DNA from: Oscillospiraceae bacterium
Lineage (GTDB): Bacteria > Bacillota > Clostridia > Oscillospirales > Ruminococcaceae
Length of the DNA stretch: 51,965 bases
Reading direction: 5' to 3'
Assembly (NCBI GenBank): GCA_029006135.1
Contig: JAQXGE010000083.1
Span: forward strand, 1 to 51,965
Part shown: positions 16,407 through 24,929 of the stretch, in pieces
How positions within the stretch are numbered: the first letter of the stretch is position 1
Layout: each line of letters opens with the position of its first letter
Translations under genes and position numbers: made by a program
Notes under the pieces: generated by a model
Seen by the model: only the letters and a program-made list of their open reading frames with translations
What the model was told of the DNA's origin: nothing
Database searches by the model: none

Positions 16407-17189
16407 TTACTGATCATGGCTCTGTGGTTCTTTCAGTTCGTCCAGAGCAAGAACCCAATTCGGAACTTTGGGCGTTGTGGGAGCAAATCCATCCCGCACC
16501 CGTTCGGCATTACGGAACTGATTGCGGGCGCAGGTCAGGTGCAGCAGCATGGCATCCTTGGCCCAAGCACCATCCTGCAGCCGGATGGCTTCCAGGATAG
16601 CATGATGGGAATCAAGTGTTTCCTGAAGAACCATGTGTTCTTTTTCATTGATGGAAATACGGATGGGTTCCGTAATAAGGGGGGCTAGCTTGGCACCCAC
16701 AAGGTTGCCGCTTGCTTCGCATACGACTTGGTGAAAACGCATATCCTCTGCGAGAACGGCCTCGCCGTTTGTTATATGACGTTCCATTTCCGCATAAAGC
16801 TGCTCAAGCTCAAGAAGATCCTTTGGCGTGGCATGGCGCGCCGCAAGCTCGGCAAGGGCGGGCTCAAGGATCAGACGAATCTCCAGCAAGTCGCCGGCAA
16901 GGCGCCAACGGTCCGAAACAAAATCAAGCCCCAAGGGATCGCCACAAAGCCCCGGCTGTTCTGCCACAAAGGATCCGGAACCCTGACGAACCGTAATGAT
17001 ATTTTGAGATTCCAGACGCTTGACGGCTTCCCGCACGGTGCTGCGTGCCACACCAAGATTTTGGGCCATCACGGCCTCGGTGGGGAGCTTGTCGCCAGGC
17101 TGGAGATTGTGACCGAGTATGTATTCTTTAATTCTTTGCGCAACCTGTTCCGCTAAGGGGCGGTTCGGGTTGTAGGCGAAATTTTCCAT
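16407..17189 (-). CDS. FadR-type GntR-family regulator
   Basis: 260 residues: an N-terminal GntR winged helix (PLAEQVAQRIKEYILG, then KLPTEAVMAQNLGVARSTVREAVKRL) and a C-terminal FCD ligand-binding domain with the conserved metal-ligand spacing (EIRLILEPALAELAA, DMRFHQVV, HHAILEAI). FadR-subfamily proteins respond to organic acids and usually sit next to sugar-acid catabolic genes; none is adjacent here, so its target is probably elsewhere. Convergent with the barstar-glutaredoxin gene. Confidence 0.9.
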   Translation of the reverse strand: MENFAYNPNRPLAEQVAQRIKEYILGHNLQPGDKLPTEAVMAQNLGVARSTVREAVKRLESQNIITVRQGSGSFVAEQPGLCGDPLGLDFVSDRWRLAGDLLEIRLILEPALAELAARHATPKDLLELEQLYAEMERHITNGEAVLAEDMRFHQVVCEASGNLVGAKLAPLITEPIRISINEKEHMVLQETLDSHHAILEAIRLQDGAWAKDAMLLHLTCARNQFRNAERVRDGFAPTTPKVPNWVLALDELKEPQSHDQ

Positions 17190-17268
17190 AGTGATACAGG
17201 CTCCTTTGTGGAATTTCCTCTATTATAACCGGAAAATTAGCTTCTGTAAAGACAGGAGGAAGTCTTTT

Positions 17269-17877
17269 TTATGCGGCGGGGCCGGGCGGATCAAAACTGA
17301 GCTGACCGTCTGTACGCTGGACGGTAAGCAGCGGCGGCACGCAGGTGAGCAGATGCAGTGCTGCGCCGGCATCTAAAAGCCAGGGACGAATATCCTGCCT
17401 CGATAAAATCAGCGGCATCCGATCGTGAATGCCACAAACCGAAGCGTTAGGAGCCGTGGTCAGAATCACAAAACAACTCTGACCGTCTACAATGTCATAA
17501 ATTCCACCCAGATACAGCGGCTGGCCAGGGAGGGTGAAGTAATAACAGTGCCGCGCTTTGTCCCACTCATAATACCCGCTTGCAGGAATTACACAGCGCT
17601 GCGCGGCAATGCTTCGGCGGAACATAGGTTTCTCCGTCACTGTCTCAGCCCGGGCATTAATCATCGTTCGGCCATATCGGTTTCGGATACCCCAGTGCTG
17701 AAATTCTGCCGTTATTCGCCCATGCTGGGCCAGCAGAACCGGAACGATGGAAGTGGGAGCAATCTCCTCAGAAATAACCGCCGGTGCAGAGCACGGGGCA
17801 TCTGTATTTTGCCGGGCAATCTGTACAATGCGCTCAAGTTCACTGTCCTGAAGGGAAAAACCGTAGCGTCCGCACAT
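17269..17877 (-). CDS. SRAP (HMCES/YedK) DNA-protein crosslink protein
   Basis: 202 residues starting MCGRYG at 17877 behind GGAGG; family members use Cys2, exposed after Met removal, to bind abasic sites covalently and shield them in single-stranded DNA. The motifs NARAET, CVIPASGYYEW and H-DRMP are all present, giving the catalytic Asn, Glu and His. Usually SOS-linked. The promoter region carries a symmetrical operator (17999-18017). Confidence 0.92.
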   Translation of the reverse strand: MCGRYGFSLQDSELERIVQIARQNTDAPCSAPAVISEEIAPTSIVPVLLAQHGRITAEFQHWGIRNRYGRTMINARAETVTEKPMFRRSIAAQRCVIPASGYYEWDKARHCYYFTLPGQPLYLGGIYDIVDGQSCFVILTTAPNASVCGIHDRMPLILSRQDIRPWLLDAGAALHLLTCVPPLLTVQRTDGQLSFDPPGPAA

Positions 17878-17998
17878 GATCGGAACCTCCTTCTTGCTGA
17901 CTTTTCTGCAATTTACATAGTCTAAGATGAAAGGGCTTGCCGGAACACGAAGCTGCCGCATACGAATGACGGCAATGTGGTTAATATTATGACTTTAT

Positions 17999-18053
17999 AA
18001 ACAACTAACAGTTGTTTTAGTCTTATAATACCACGCAAGGTTGTTGTTTGCAA
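17999..18053 (-). promoter_or_regulatory. Promoter and operator of the SRAP gene
   Basis: Leftward promoter TTGCAA (18048-18053), 17-nt spacer, TATTAT (18025-18030). A perfect dyad AAACAACT-AAC-AGTTGTTT (17999-18017) sits at the expected transcription start, a position that would block initiation. It does not look like the Bacillus LexA box, so another repressor may act here. The rest of 17878-18146 shows no gene. Confidence 0.7.
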
Positions 18054-18242
18054 GAGGGAAATTCAATTTTTCTTAAGAATCGGAGACGTTTTTCAAAAAA
18101 TACCCAAAGGCTAAAACCGAACTCTTTTCAGGGCACAGACTGTATGTGCTAAAATGATGTGAACCAAAAAAGAAGAGAAGTCAACCTTGATGTGGTATAG
18201 TGAATTCACCACAAACCACCAAGCACATCAAGGAGACCTCTC

Positions 18243-18895
18243 ACGAACAAGATAGCACAAGAAGCCCGGAAACGTCAAGCGGTAGTGAAGTTGGCAATGC
18301 GGAAGGGGAACAGTTATGCCAGCAAAATGTATGGCGTCAGTCTGTCCAGCGTGAAGCGTTGGCGGAAGAGATACGACGGGACGTGGCAATCATTGAAAGA
18401 AAGATCGCACCGCCCGCATAGTCACCCTCGGCGGCACACAGTTCAGGAAGAAGAATTGATTCAGCAGGGCATGAACAAGGCATATTTTCGCTACGGATGG
18501 GAGGGCGCCTATATGGTGTCCCGGGAACTTGGATATCGGCGCAGCTACAGCGGCTTTCAATATGCAGCCAGACGTATGGGATTGTGTGGAGGCCAAAAAG
18601 AGCAGAAGCCTTTGCGCAAGCAAGATCGCCGATATCCAGAACTGCTGAAGCCCGGAGAAAAGGTTCAGGTCGATATAAAAGAGGTCCCATATAACTGCTT
18701 GCGGGGAAAAATCCGTGAAAATGGTAAGCATTTGTACCAATGGACAGCAATCGACACGTGTACCAGAGTGCGGTTTGTATATGCGTTTGAAGAGCATACA
18801 CCCGAGAACTCAGTTAAATTTCTCCGGATGCGGCAAAAGGCATTTCTGCTTCCGATACAGCGAATCCAGACAGATAACGGCACGGAGTTCACCTA
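18243..18895 (+). pseudogene. Transposase, N-terminal part
   Basis: Helix-turn-helix (NSYASKMYGVSLSSVKRW) followed by the integrase-core start (VQVDIKEVPY with the first catalytic Asp, and IQTDNGTEFTY with the second). The natural start seems to be codon 18243, which reads ACG instead of ATG and lies 6 nt after AAGGAGA; the next usable start is GTG 18285. Similarity stops at 18895, where the inserted module begins; the frame runs on into it by chance to 19121. Confidence 0.82.
18849..18895 (+). repeat. 47-bp direct repeat, left copy
   Basis: 47 nt of transposase coding sequence (around IQTDNGTEFT) repeated at 22322-22368 with a single mismatch (A18857 versus T22330). The two copies flank the three-gene module exactly. 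Confidence 0.9.
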
Positions 18896-18912
18896 TTTCC
18901 GGTCAAGCGGTC

Positions 18913-20349
18913 CTATTTGCTGCAGTGCGCTGCCAAATCGGCATAAAGTGTTTGAGCAATGCTCAGGAGATGATGTTCGGTCAACGGCTGCAGTACGGAG
19001 GCGGGCAGAGAGGCATCGAGCCCCTGCTGATACTCGTTTATGGAGTAAGCGAGCAGCGCCTGATCTGACCAGCGAAAACTGCTTTCCAGAAAATACCGTC
19101 GCCCATCCTGCAGGTAACTGAGTTGGAAGCGAAACCGATCGGAGCCCGGCTCGTAGACGGCATAGATCATCTCCGCCTGATACGTCGGCAGCAAATCGTT
19201 ATTGTAGGAAATCAGCACCTGAAGGCCAGCTTCATTCACGTATTGATTCTCCGATGTGTGGTTCGGCGTATAACTCAGCATCGGTGCGGACGAGGAATTT
19301 TCCGATTGGACCGGTGCTTGGACATCCACCGCGTATATCACGCCATCCGAGCTGACAATGTAATAAACGCCGCCGCTGCAGGAAACCGCAAAAGGCCCAT
19401 TTCCCATCTGGTTGAGAGCATGACGAGCGCCAAGCCGATCGGAACGAATCACAAAGAGTGAGCCACCATCATCCTGGCAAAGGAAGGAACCTGCTTTCAG
19501 CCCGCATACAGGGTATACCGGCTGCTTTCCCAAGGATTCACGCTGCACAAGTTCGCCCGCAGCCAGTTGATAGACGCACAGCTCGTACTCAGGATCTATA
19601 CCGGCAGGGTCTGCTGTTTGCTGACAAATGATCAGTTCCTCTTCTGACAAAGCGTAATCAATCATTCCCGCTCCGTTCTCAAAGGGTACTTCCGAACATA
19701 CAGATGCTTCGCCGGCGGAAAAATCAATGTCATAGACCAGCAACCGTGCGCCCGCTTCGCTTTCTGCAAACAGTGCAATTTTGTTATTATAAATCTTTGG
19801 CGTGACCGAGATAAGCGCAGCGTCCTCCACAGAGAGTTCCTGCACGGATTCAAAAGCGTGGTCCGGAATCCGGTACAAGCCAAGGCCGCCCGCATGATTC
19901 TGCACGACCAGCACCGTGCCATCCTTCAAATGCGCAAAGACCGGAGCCTGCGAGAGATAATTTCCGCACTCACCTTGTAGTAACAGTTCGGAATTACTGT
20001 TGGAGACCTTATATACCGTATAATCAATCGCTGCTTTGTTCTCGGAATGATTTGTGGCCGTGATATAAAATGACCCGTTTCTGTAAATTGCGTCTGCAAT
20101 CTCGCCGTCGTTTTCCACTGCAGCCATCGCTGCCGTTTTCCCTGTTGACGAGCTTTTCAACCGGACGGCCGGGAGGCCGTTCTCGGTTCTGCCCGCCTCC
20201 AGATACCAATCCTCGTCCCAACGCAGCAACGCCGCGGAATCAAAGACAGACCCAGTTTGATAGAAAGAAACCTCCTCCGGCTGCACTGCAGAACAACCGG
20301 TGCATACAAGCAAAAGCGCTGCAGCTGCAGCCATAAGTTTAGCCTGCAA
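18913..20349 (-). CDS. Beta-propeller-like lipoprotein of the BlaI/M56 module
   Basis: 478 residues from TTG 20349, seven nt after AAAGGAGGA. Signal peptide with lipobox CTGC (Cys19), so it is anchored outside the membrane. The body consists of repeated short beta-strand units (..NGSFYITATN.., ..GTVLVVQNH.., ..NKIALFAES.., ..GGVYYIVSS..), which suggests a beta-propeller; fold is inference. No enzyme motif seen. Its position after the M56 peptidase suggests it is a regulated target or an accessory sensor. I do not recognise a named family. Confidence 0.8.
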   Translation of the reverse strand: MQAKLMAAAAALLLVCTGCSAVQPEEVSFYQTGSVFDSAALLRWDEDWYLEAGRTENGLPAVRLKSSSTGKTAAMAAVENDGEIADAIYRNGSFYITATNHSENKAAIDYTVYKVSNSNSELLLQGECGNYLSQAPVFAHLKDGTVLVVQNHAGGLGLYRIPDHAFESVQELSVEDAALISVTPKIYNNKIALFAESEAGARLLVYDIDFSAGEASVCSEVPFENGAGMIDYALSEEELIICQQTADPAGIDPEYELCVYQLAAGELVQRESLGKQPVYPVCGLKAGSFLCQDDGGSLFVIRSDRLGARHALNQMGNGPFAVSCSGGVYYIVSSDGVIYAVDVQAPVQSENSSSAPMLSYTPNHTSENQYVNEAGLQVLISYNNDLLPTYQAEMIYAVYEPGSDRFRFQLSYLQDGRRYFLESSFRWSDQALLAYSINEYQQGLDASLPASVLQPLTEHHLLSIAQTLYADLAAHCSK

Positions 20350-20419
20350 TATGGTATCCTCCTTTAAATATTATATTTACACATTATCAAACCTGTTCAA
20401 ACTGCCCGCCCGTGAAAAC

Positions 20420-21820
20420 TCAGGGAGTCGCCACGCTGTCTGTGACTTTTACCAGTTCGTCAAGAGGGAACGTCCCGATTACAAAATAGTCATTACCTTT
20501 TTCGTTAAAATGCAAAACGGTATCGCCCTCTTTTGGAAGTGTGCTTTCAAAGCGGAAGGCGTCCTGAGCAAACCGGACTGCGTCATACGGGATTTGTACT
20601 GCTGCGCCCTGCCGGGCGTCTGACGGCACAGCCGCACTCAAATCTATCGTATCAGTGTCTTCATTGGAGCATAAAACCATGACATATTCACTGGAATCCG
20701 GCGCGGCTACGCGCATACAAGTACGTTTGGCGTCTGAACCGAAATCAATGATTTGGAATGGATTGCCCTCCAACGCTGCCGGCACGTAGGAGAAGGAGAA
20801 AATTGCCTCCGGTTCATCTTCCTGACGGGTTACCCTTGCGGTGGATTCCCCGGCGGGCTTTTCTTCGGATACCATTGCTGCGTTTCCTGCTGAAGCACTT
20901 TCGACTGAAGTTGGCTTGGCTGCGTCAATGTGCTCCACTTTTGCACAGGAGCAAAGTGCTGTGAGCAGTACCAAAGCAAGAACCAGGCCGTGTTTGTGTG
21001 GTTTACATTCCATCATGTTGGTCACTCTCCTTTTTACGGTTTGTATAGAGCTGCCGCCAAATGCGTTGACGCAGAACGAATTCAGCGTACAGCCGGACAA
21101 TACATCGAATAAGGTTTGTGCGTATGCGAGCCTTTGATTTTGCGGCAGGGATGCCACGACATATTCATCACAGGCCATCTCAAGGTCCTGCGCGAAAGCG
21201 CGATACGCAGCCCACGCCAATGGGTTATACCAATGCAATACCGCAATGATATAGACAACCGGCTTGAAAAACGTGTCCAGATTCCGAATATGTCCCCATT
21301 CATGCTGCAATATGAACTCCCGCTGTCGGCCGGTCAGCCCTTCTGGAAGATAGATTTTGGGACGCACAATGCCCAATGTAAACGGCACCGAACCGGCAGG
21401 CAGAGTAAATTCATATTGGTCCACCCGCGTACACGCTTTCAGTTGTTTACGAAAAAGAACAAGCTGGGCAATCGCCCGCAGTGCAAGCGCCAGCACACCA
21501 AGAACCCAAACCGCAAGAAGAATTTCCGAAATGCTCCATAAAGATTTTTGGGGTACCGGTTCTATCGGAGCATACGGCTGTTCCGCGGTAAGGTGTATGA
21601 CGGCAGCCGGAATCACAGCCCCCGGCGGTACCGGCGCAGATTTCAAAATCGGGATGGGAATTCTTATGGGAACCGCTAATTGCAGGAAGAAGAAAATCCA
21701 CAGCGCTTTCAGCGCAGAATGAGGCGTCCGGCGCCGCCAGTACCGCACTGCAAGCAGGATGCAAAAGAAAATCCCGATTCTTATATCTCTCGCAAGCGTA
21801 TCAAGTATCCGTTCCGTCAT
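20420..21820 (-). CDS. BlaR1/MecR1-type M56 metallopeptidase
   Basis: 466 residues. Membrane helices at the N-terminus, then the zinc-protease motif HEWGH (His173, Glu174, His177) with the downstream acidic ligand in DLEMACDEYV, then another membrane segment near residue 290 (GLVLALVLLTALCSC) and an ~170-residue extracytoplasmic domain. That domain is not a penicillin-binding domain: no SxxK motif is seen. So the stimulus is probably not a beta-lactam. On signal, such proteases trigger inactivation of the BlaI repressor encoded just upstream. The start overlaps blaI by 20 nt. Confidence 0.9.
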   Translation of the reverse strand: MTERILDTLARDIRIGIFFCILLAVRYWRRRTPHSALKALWIFFFLQLAVPIRIPIPILKSAPVPPGAVIPAAVIHLTAEQPYAPIEPVPQKSLWSISEILLAVWVLGVLALALRAIAQLVLFRKQLKACTRVDQYEFTLPAGSVPFTLGIVRPKIYLPEGLTGRQREFILQHEWGHIRNLDTFFKPVVYIIAVLHWYNPLAWAAYRAFAQDLEMACDEYVVASLPQNQRLAYAQTLFDVLSGCTLNSFCVNAFGGSSIQTVKRRVTNMMECKPHKHGLVLALVLLTALCSCAKVEHIDAAKPTSVESASAGNAAMVSEEKPAGESTARVTRQEDEPEAIFSFSYVPAALEGNPFQIIDFGSDAKRTCMRVAAPDSSEYVMVLCSNEDTDTIDLSAAVPSDARQGAAVQIPYDAVRFAQDAFRFESTLPKEGDTVLHFNEKGNDYFVIGTFPLDELVKVTDSVATP

Positions 21821-22184
21821 GGTTCTTTTCCTTATATTGATTGAGCAGATTCTCTATCTCATCCAGCTGGTCACTGCAAAGAGCTTGTCCGCCGGTGAAG
21901 GCGGCAATGAACTCCGGAAGTGACCCATTAAAAAGGCTGCGAACAATTTTTTGGCTGCTATACTGCTGGAATTCGCTCTTGCTGATGAGAGCCGTGACAA
22001 GGCTGTCTTGTTTTTTAAGAATTCCCCGATCGCACAGCCGCCGCAGTACCGTGTAAGTGGTTGTACTTTTCCACGAAAACTGTTCTGCGCAGACTTCAAC
22101 CAAATCCCGCGTCGAAATAGAAGTCTCTTCCCATACAATCTCAACAAAAGCAAGTTCACTTTTAGACAAATGCAAATCGTTCAT
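21801..22184 (-). CDS. BlaI/MecI-family repressor
   Basis: 127 residues with the winged-helix typical of BlaI (LSKSELAFVEIVWEE, then WKSTTTYTVLRRLCDRGIL) and a C-terminal dimerisation region. It should bind TACA-N3-TGTA boxes; two lie in its own promoter (22216-22228, 22241-22253), consistent with autoregulation of the three-gene operon. Cleavage or release depends on the M56 protease encoded next. Confidence 0.93.
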   Translation of the reverse strand: MNDLHLSKSELAFVEIVWEETSISTRDLVEVCAEQFSWKSTTTYTVLRRLCDRGILKKQDSLVTALISKSEFQQYSSQKIVRSLFNGSLPEFIAAFTGGQALCSDQLDEIENLLNQYKEKNHDGTDT

Positions 22185-22215
22185 CTGGCTTCAAAAATCC
22201 CTTCGTCCATTTACT

Positions 22216-22266
22216 CTACAACCTGTAGATTAATTATAGTGTACAAATTGTAGAGCAACTTGTCAA
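22216..22266 (-). promoter_or_regulatory. BlaI-type operators and promoter
   Basis: Leftward promoter TTGACA (22261-22266), 17 nt, TACACT (22238-22243), or the overlapping TATAAT just downstream. Two dyads of the BlaI type, CTACA-ACC-TGTAG (22216-22228) and GTACA-AAT-TGTAG (22241-22253), lie 25 bp centre to centre, over and just after the -10. Confidence 0.82.
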
Positions 22267-22321
22267 TAGATGTGCATGATATTTATTGCGGTCCCTTTAT
22301 AAGGATTTTTTATTTATTTAC

Positions 22322-22368
22322 CTTCCGATTCAGCGAATCCAGACAGATAACGGCACGGAGTTCACCTA
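22322..22368 (+). repeat. 47-bp direct repeat, right copy
   Basis: Partner of 18849-18895, one mismatch. It restores the transposase frame after the inserted module. Confidence 0.9.
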
Positions 22369-22660
22369 CAAGTATATCAGTGAAACGGAACAATGCCCGT
22401 TTGATATTGCCTTGCAGAAAGCCGGAATAGAGCATATCCTGATTCCGCCCAGGACACCGTGGCACAATGGCAAGGCGGAACGAAGCCACAGAAATGACCA
22501 GAGGTATTTCTATAACTGGGAAAAGTTTACCAGTGTAGAAGATTTGAACAACAAACTGAAGAAACACTTGAACTGGAGCAACCGTAAGCCTATGCGCACG
22601 TTGGACGGAAAGAGTCCTGTTGATCTGCTGCGTGAAAAGTTGCCTGCGGCCTTGGCATAG
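22322..22660 (+). pseudogene. Transposase, C-terminal part
   Basis: Continues the DDE core: IQTDNGTEFTYKYI, then TPWHNGKAERSHRND with the third acidic residue, and the ending typical of IS481/IS3-like transposases (NRKPMRTLDGKSPVDLL). Joined with 18243-18895 it would form a full ~340-residue transposase; as it stands neither half is functional. Confidence 0.85.
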
Positions 22661-22790
22661 CTTGCGAATTGACAATGACTGATTTCGCTGCCAATTCACA
22701 ACCTGCTATATCGCATCTTTTTTCTTTTCACCAATTTGGGTCACATCTATTTACACCGCAGAAAAAACTGCTGGATTTTCAAGAAAAAAC

Positions 22791-22819
22791 TTGACAAGTG
22801 AACGAACCATGTGTATAAT
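22791..22819 (+). promoter_or_regulatory. tRNA-Leu promoter
   Basis: TTGACA (22791-22796), 17-nt spacer, TATAAT (22814-22819): perfect consensus. Confidence 0.9.
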
Positions 22820-22850
22820 TATATCTGTTGCCCGACCGGGCAAGAGATAT

Positions 22851-22937
22851 GCGGATGTGGCGGAACTGGCAGACGCGCTAGATTCAGGTTCTAGTTCCCT
22901 TAAAAGAGTGTGGGTTCAAATCCCTTCATCCGCACCA
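22851..22937 (+). tRNA. tRNA-Leu (CAG)
   Basis: Acceptor GCGGATG pairs with CATCCGC, encoded CCA end, long variable arm expected for leucine, anticodon loop TTCAGGT giving CAG. 87 nt. Confidence 0.95.
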
Positions 22938-22975
22938 AAAAGAACGCTCGAATGAACAATTCGGGCGTTCTTTTT
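22938..22975 (+). terminator. Terminator after tRNA-Leu
   Basis: AGAACGCTCGAAT / ATTCGGGCGTTCT hairpin followed by TTTTT. Confidence 0.88.
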
Positions 22976-23030
22976 CATTAAGTACACACTCTGCCCCCGC
23001 ATTACCGGGGCAGTGAAAGAGAGGACACCC

Positions 23031-23513
23031 ATGCAGATACGCACCGCACATCCCGCTGACCTGCCGCGCCTGATTGCGCTGGAACAGGCCGGATTCCCCA
23101 CCACGGAGGCCGCTACCGAATCACAGATGAAAGAACGCCTGGCGGCCTACCCCGACCATTTTTGGGTGCTGCTTGACGGGGAGCGCCCCGTCAGCCTTGT
23201 GGATGGAATGGTCACGGACGAACCGCACCTCACCGATGCCATGTATGCCGATGCCTCCATGCACCGGGAAAACGGCCGCTGGCAGATGATTTTCGGCGTT
23301 GTAACAGACCCGGAATACCGCTGCCGCGGCTGTGCCGAAACGCTTCTTCGCTATGTGATTGAGCAGGCACGCCGTCAGGGGCGCAGCGGCCTTGTCCTGA
23401 CCTGCAAAGAAAAACTCATTCACTACTACGCAAAGTTCGGCTTTGTCAATGAGGGGGTATCCTCCTCGGAACACGGCGGCGTACAGTGGTACGAAATGCG
23501 CCTGACATTCTGA
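23031..23513 (+). CDS. GNAT-family N-acetyltransferase
   Basis: 160 residues from ATG 23031 (AAAGAGAGG upstream). Fold and motifs of GNAT enzymes: IRTAHPADLPRLIALEQ at the start, acetyl-CoA-binding loop around GVVTDPEYRCRGCAETLL, and the end HYYAKFGFVNEG. It resembles the arylalkylamine-acetyltransferase-like group of Firmicutes; acceptor unknown. It lies 21 nt before the substrate-binding lipoprotein gene and may be co-transcribed. Confidence 0.88.
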   Translation: MQIRTAHPADLPRLIALEQAGFPTTEAATESQMKERLAAYPDHFWVLLDGERPVSLVDGMVTDEPHLTDAMYADASMHRENGRWQMIFGVVTDPEYRCRGCAETLLRYVIEQARRQGRSGLVLTCKEKLIHYYAKFGFVNEGVSSSEHGGVQWYEMRLTF

Positions 23514-23534
23514 CGGACAGAAAAGGAACCGAGC

Positions 23535-24533
23535 ATGAAAAAAACACTGAAAACATTAAAAAGTAAAAAATGTTTGAGCCTTCTGCTTGCGGGTCTTGCT
23601 CTGACTGCTCAGACAGCCTGCGCAGCTGAGAAACCGGGGAACCCCGTACAGGATTCCAATCAGACTTCCGCTGCACAGCAGGGGACAGTCACTTTTACCG
23701 ATGCACTGGGCCGCACTGTCACGGTAGAAAGCTGGGACCGCGTTGCTGCGCTCTATGGCAGCTTTGCCGAGACCTGGACGCTGGCAGGGGGAACGCTTGT
23801 GGGCAGTACCGATGACGCCATCAAGGAGCGCGGCATGGATCTTGGCCCCGATGTAGCGGTGGTTGGCACCACCAAGGAGCCGAACACCGAGGAACTGTTT
23901 GCACTCAACCCGGATTTCGTCCTGCTCTCCGCCGAAACACCGGCGCAGGTCAGCTTGGATGATACGCTGACCCGTGCAGGTATCCCGCACGCCTACCTAC
24001 GCACCAATACGTTTGAGGAATACCTCACAGTGCTTCATCAGTTTTGTGAGATGACTGGGCGGGAGGACCTCTATGAAAAGAACGGTCTTTCGGTTCAGCG
24101 CCAAATTGATGCGGTTTGTGAGAAGGTCCGCCAATCCGGCAAACCCACGCCCACGGTGCTGTTCCTGCGCGCGTATTCCGGCGGCTGCAAAGCAAAAGGT
24201 GCCGACAGCCTGACCGGTGCTATGCTGGCAGACCTCGGCGCGGAAAACCTGGCAGACCGCACGCCCAGCTTGCTCGAGAATTTGAGCATGGAGGAGATTG
24301 TCACGGCGGATCCAGATTATATCTTTGTGACGACCATGGGGGCGAACAGCGAAAACTCAATGGCGTGGATGACCGAACATCTTGAAAGCAGTCCCGCCTG
24401 GTCGGGACTCAAAGCAGTGCAGGAGGGACGTTACTTCATCCTTCCCAAAGAGTTGTTCCACTATAAACCTAACGCCCGCTGGGGCGAAAGCTATGAGTAC
24501 CTGGCAAAGCTGATGTACCCGGATTTGTTTTGA
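23535..24533 (+). CDS. Iron-siderophore/cobalamin-type ABC substrate-binding protein
   Basis: 332 residues, signal peptide with a lipobox-like TAC (Cys29), then a class III (TroA/BtuF-like) binding protein: VTFTDALGRTVTVESWDRVAALYG start, AGGTLVGSTDD, NPDFVLLS, long connecting helix and VTADPDYIFVTTMG. It should deliver a chelated metal or corrinoid to an ABC importer, but no permease or ATPase gene is adjacent, so it is an orphan or uses a distant transporter. Confidence 0.88.
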   Translation: MKKTLKTLKSKKCLSLLLAGLALTAQTACAAEKPGNPVQDSNQTSAAQQGTVTFTDALGRTVTVESWDRVAALYGSFAETWTLAGGTLVGSTDDAIKERGMDLGPDVAVVGTTKEPNTEELFALNPDFVLLSAETPAQVSLDDTLTRAGIPHAYLRTNTFEEYLTVLHQFCEMTGREDLYEKNGLSVQRQIDAVCEKVRQSGKPTPTVLFLRAYSGGCKAKGADSLTGAMLADLGAENLADRTPSLLENLSMEEIVTADPDYIFVTTMGANSENSMAWMTEHLESSPAWSGLKAVQEGRYFILPKELFHYKPNARWGESYEYLAKLMYPDLF

Positions 24534-24609
24534 ATGATTGAATTAAAACGGCGCTGGTACGAATAAAAACAAAAAGATTCAAAAAAATGAATTTTTTTGA
24601 AAAAATTGC

Positions 24610-24637
24610 TTGACTTTTCTGATTCTTCTGGTATAAT
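24610..24637 (+). promoter_or_regulatory. tRNA-Pro promoter
   Basis: TTGACT (24610-24615), 16-nt spacer, TATAAT (24632-24637). Confidence 0.85.
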
Positions 24638-24669
24638 AATATCTGCTGGTGACAGCAAGCCCCTGATGA

Positions 24670-24746
24670 CCGGGTGTAGCGCAGTTTGGTAGCGCGCTTG
24701 AATGGGGTTCAAGAGGCCGTGAGTTCGACTCTCGCCACTCGGACCA
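24670..24746 (+). tRNA. tRNA-Pro (GGG)
   Basis: Acceptor CCGGGTG pairs with CACTCGG (one G-T), CCA encoded, anticodon loop ATGGGGT giving GGG. 77 nt. A tyrosine recombinase gene points towards its 3' end. Confidence 0.93.
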
Positions 24747-24766
24747 GAGATGGGCTGTTGTCCCGC

Positions 24767-24799
24767 AAAAACCGTCAGTCGTAAGACTGGCGGTTTTTC
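24767..24799 (+). terminator. Terminator after tRNA-Pro
   Basis: AAAACCGTCAGTC / GACTGGCGGTTTTT with a GTAA loop and following T-run. Confidence 0.9.
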
Positions 24800-24929
24800 T
24801 TTTGCTGCCGTTTTTCCTGAAATAAATGTACGATAAGCGCAAATGACCTACCGCCGCTCGGAGCATCATTTGAGGGCTTGGTTTCCCTGCCGGAATGAAT
24901 AAGAAAGGCCAAATTGTTTTCAGATATAT

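Larger units (their letters stand above)
18147..22757 (+). mobile_element. IS element (DDE transposase) split by a cargo module
   Basis: Imperfect terminal inverted repeats sharing GATGTGA-x-CC lie at about 18147-18169 and 22735-22757. Between them are the 5' part of a transposase (to 18895), a 3.4-kb three-gene module in the opposite direction, and the 3' part (from 22322). Without the module and one copy of the 47-bp repeat, the IS would be about 1.14 kb, a normal length for an IS481/IS3-type element with one transposase gene. Assignment to a precise IS family would need a database comparison. Confidence 0.8.

Noticed and set aside
18896-19121. Transposase extending to 19121
   Set aside because: Similarity ends at 18895; the rest is chance reading through the opposite-strand lipoprotein gene.
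24720-24746. tRNA-Pro 3' end as an att site with a second copy in the window
   Set aside because: I could not find a second copy of the tRNA 3' end, so an intact island cannot be delimited here.
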